A DNA stretch of 64,000 nucleotides from Syncephalis fuscata (taxonomy: Eukaryota; Zoopagomycota; Zoopagomycetes; Zoopagales; Piptocephalidaceae). Each line of letters starts with the position of its first letter. The first letter of the stretch is position 1. The position numbers and the translations under genes are program-made. A model generated the notes under the pieces. The model ran no database searches. It was not told the origin of the DNA and saw only the letters and a list, made by a program, of their open reading frames with translations. The DNA lies in the NCBI GenBank assembly GCA_025786725.1, contig JAHLTZ010000003.1, forward strand, positions 496,001 through 560,000, read 5' to 3'. This document shows, piece by piece, positions 62,281 to 64,000 of this stretch.

Positions 62281-63904
62281 TCCTGTTTATTAGGAACGAC
62301 AATATAGACAAACATTTTGCTTAGGCAATCAACGTGAACAAGAATGGCTTACATGGTATAAGTGGTACATCAGTACTACAACAAAATCAAAAGAATCTAC
62401 ACCTAGGTAAATCAAACAAAACAAGAACATTTATCATCTACTATTGCAATCATTGATAATAGCGACAATGAATTTATACTATTTGCCAATGATTTATCAC
62501 CAAACCTTAATTTAATAGTACTCAATGGTTTTATGCTTATTATCAGCGTCGACAGACTAATCTTGGCTTTATGTCGGGTCAATTTAAAAAAAACAAATGT
62601 GCCGACTGCCAGTTAATGACAACGCTCAGTTAAGGCTAATTGACGTGAATCCGTGGTATGCTTTAGTATGGAACAAACGAAATTCAAAATTTTGATCAAT
62701 TCATTAAAAATGAAAACGAAACTTTTGATATTGTGGATGACTATCCTATTTTTTCTTGAAGCGGTAAAGCTTCAAGTAAGCAGGAAAATCATAATAAGAA
62801 AGCTATTGTAGTTTGGGCTAATGCTGGCTATTCATCTTCTTGTTTTATTTTTCTCAAATGCAAAAAGAAAGGCGAGCAAGAGCCTGTAAAGCCTAGATTA
62901 GTTGCTATTCATAATCATTTTATGCTTTTACGAACTATATTTAGTCAAAAGCCATACTGGAAATACGATTTATTTGATTTGGAGCAGCATCGATGGATAG
63001 AAGGCCTAAAATTACACCAGTATAATTCTTGCTCTAATATCCAGCTTGCTTCTTATAGCCAGTGTCAATTGGTGGCATGAACAATAATACGAAACTTTGT
63101 AAAAGATGTCAATAATTCTACTGCTACTGCTACTCAAGATTCGCAAGATTTTGATAGTGGCAATCAATTAAAGCAAATACAATGGGAGCTATTTGATGTT
63201 AAAAAAATTAATCACAATGCAAAAATATATTATCTAACCAGGTCAGCATTCCATATCACGCAGGCACTATCATCAAATCCGATATGTACACAAGCAAAGT
63301 GTGCCTAGTCACTGTATTTGATGCAGATGATTTGTCAAATTACTGCTACTATGAAGAATTTAGCGCCTCATTGTTTCTATTTGCGTGGAGTGATTTTTCA
63401 TCAAAAGATTCACTAAAATTGCTATTTGACGCTAGTGATTCTGTTCAACCGCTTCCAATCAGTAGATCTGATCAAGGACGTATATTATGGAGCCGAAATA
63501 TACGTAGTGATGTTATTACAAAAATATACAGTGAAAAGCTAACTGTTGTTCAAAACATTGGAATATTTGACGTGCTTGATGCACGAAATGAAAGTTTATT
63601 ATGTTCAATTGCTTTTCCATTTTACAAAAGATTTATACCTTTTATTGGACCTTTATGCTCAATGATTGATGGAGAAAAAGGGCAGAGCTGGTTTGTTGAT
63701 ATGCGTACTGGCTGTACCTACAATCCGCCAGTTTGTCTTACTACCCACCAAACTGGAGGTTATAATAAAACTCAATCTTTAGGCGTTGTCCGAACAACAC
63801 ATTTACCACCACCAGGTCAATATATGAAAGGTAAACTGTCCAGTTATCTGGTATCAAGTCCCTTTATTGGTCGGATTGACGCGAGCAGCAATGGTATTTA
63901 TTAA
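62281..63904 (+). CDS. broken or frameshifted gene of unknown family
   Basis: Coding-like fragments follow each other in one direction but in changing frames: QREQEWLTWYKWYIS near 62330, TIAIIDNSDNEFILFANDLS near 62450, LRLIDVNPWYALVWNKRNS near 62640, LFDLEQHRWIEGLKLHQYN near 62970, and an intact 206-codon end from 63284 (SKVCLVTVFDADDLSNYC...). One probable intron starts near 62404. Aromatic-rich strands such as WVNPWYALVWN-like and PYWKYDLFDLEQHRW recall beta-propeller or F-box-associated proteins, but I cannot name a family. The number of breaks is higher than elsewhere, so real decay is possible. Confidence 0.4.
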
Positions 63905-64000
63905 GCATATATGTTTTAAATAAAGGTTTTAGTTAAAAACTTTTGAAATAAATAGCTTAAATACTAACTACTTGAATGCTTAGTTTTTTGTAATAAATTA

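Overview
This is a gene-dense stretch of AT-rich eukaryotic nuclear DNA. Introns are short (mostly 50-80 bases, GTA...TAG with CTAAC/CTAAT-like branch points), and the gene content points to a fungus: neutral trehalase, AA11-type chitin LPMO, S1/P1 nucleases, uricase and a HAC1-type bZIP. Several traits suggest an early-diverging lineage (Zoopagomycota/Mucoromycota grade): an O-GlcNAc transferase, an MT-A70 methyltransferase of the type linked to DNA 6mA, a Fanzor (TnpB-like) remnant and a selenocysteine glutathione peroxidase. I cannot name the species.

Layout. 1-16.5 kb: OGT (partial), a Ser/Thr-rich unknown, an MT-A70 methyltransferase, a rhodanese-methyltransferase fusion, an 18-residue-repeat coiled-coil protein, an SLX4-like scaffold, pinin, and a coiled-coil protein with a Trp/His 14-residue repeat. 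17-24.3 kb: tandem S1/P1 nucleases, a secreted pseudokinase and the Sec-GPx. 26-38 kb: neutral trehalase, an ISWI remodeller, a membrane PDI and an AA11 LPMO. 39.5-40.2 kb: a short microexon gene. 41-50.7 kb: a second secreted kinase-like gene, uricase, mitoribosomal mL43, a 2-oxoglutarate dioxygenase and a secreted subtilisin. 50.7-58.4 kb: repeat-rich DNA around the large microexon gene. 58.4-64 kb: the Fanzor remnant, HAC1 with its IRE1-type intron, and a broken unknown gene.

The standout is 53433-56452. A signal-peptide exon is followed by about 34 exons of exactly three bases (plus one of six), each separated by a roughly 75-base near-identical intron. The exon-1 phase reads through all of them without a stop, gives a 69-residue secreted peptide with six cysteines after a dibasic site, and ends on a TAA at the very start of the last exon. 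A shorter paralogue with the same design lies at 39553-40215.

The loci do not form one pathway. Many encode secretion-related products: LPMO, S1/P1 nucleases, subtilisin, secreted kinase-like proteins, microexon peptides, membrane PDI, and HAC1, the usual regulator of secretory load. A practical caution: about two thirds of the long genes contain single-base frameshifts, nearly always one missing base in a homopolymer, so they look like consensus errors rather than true pseudogenes.
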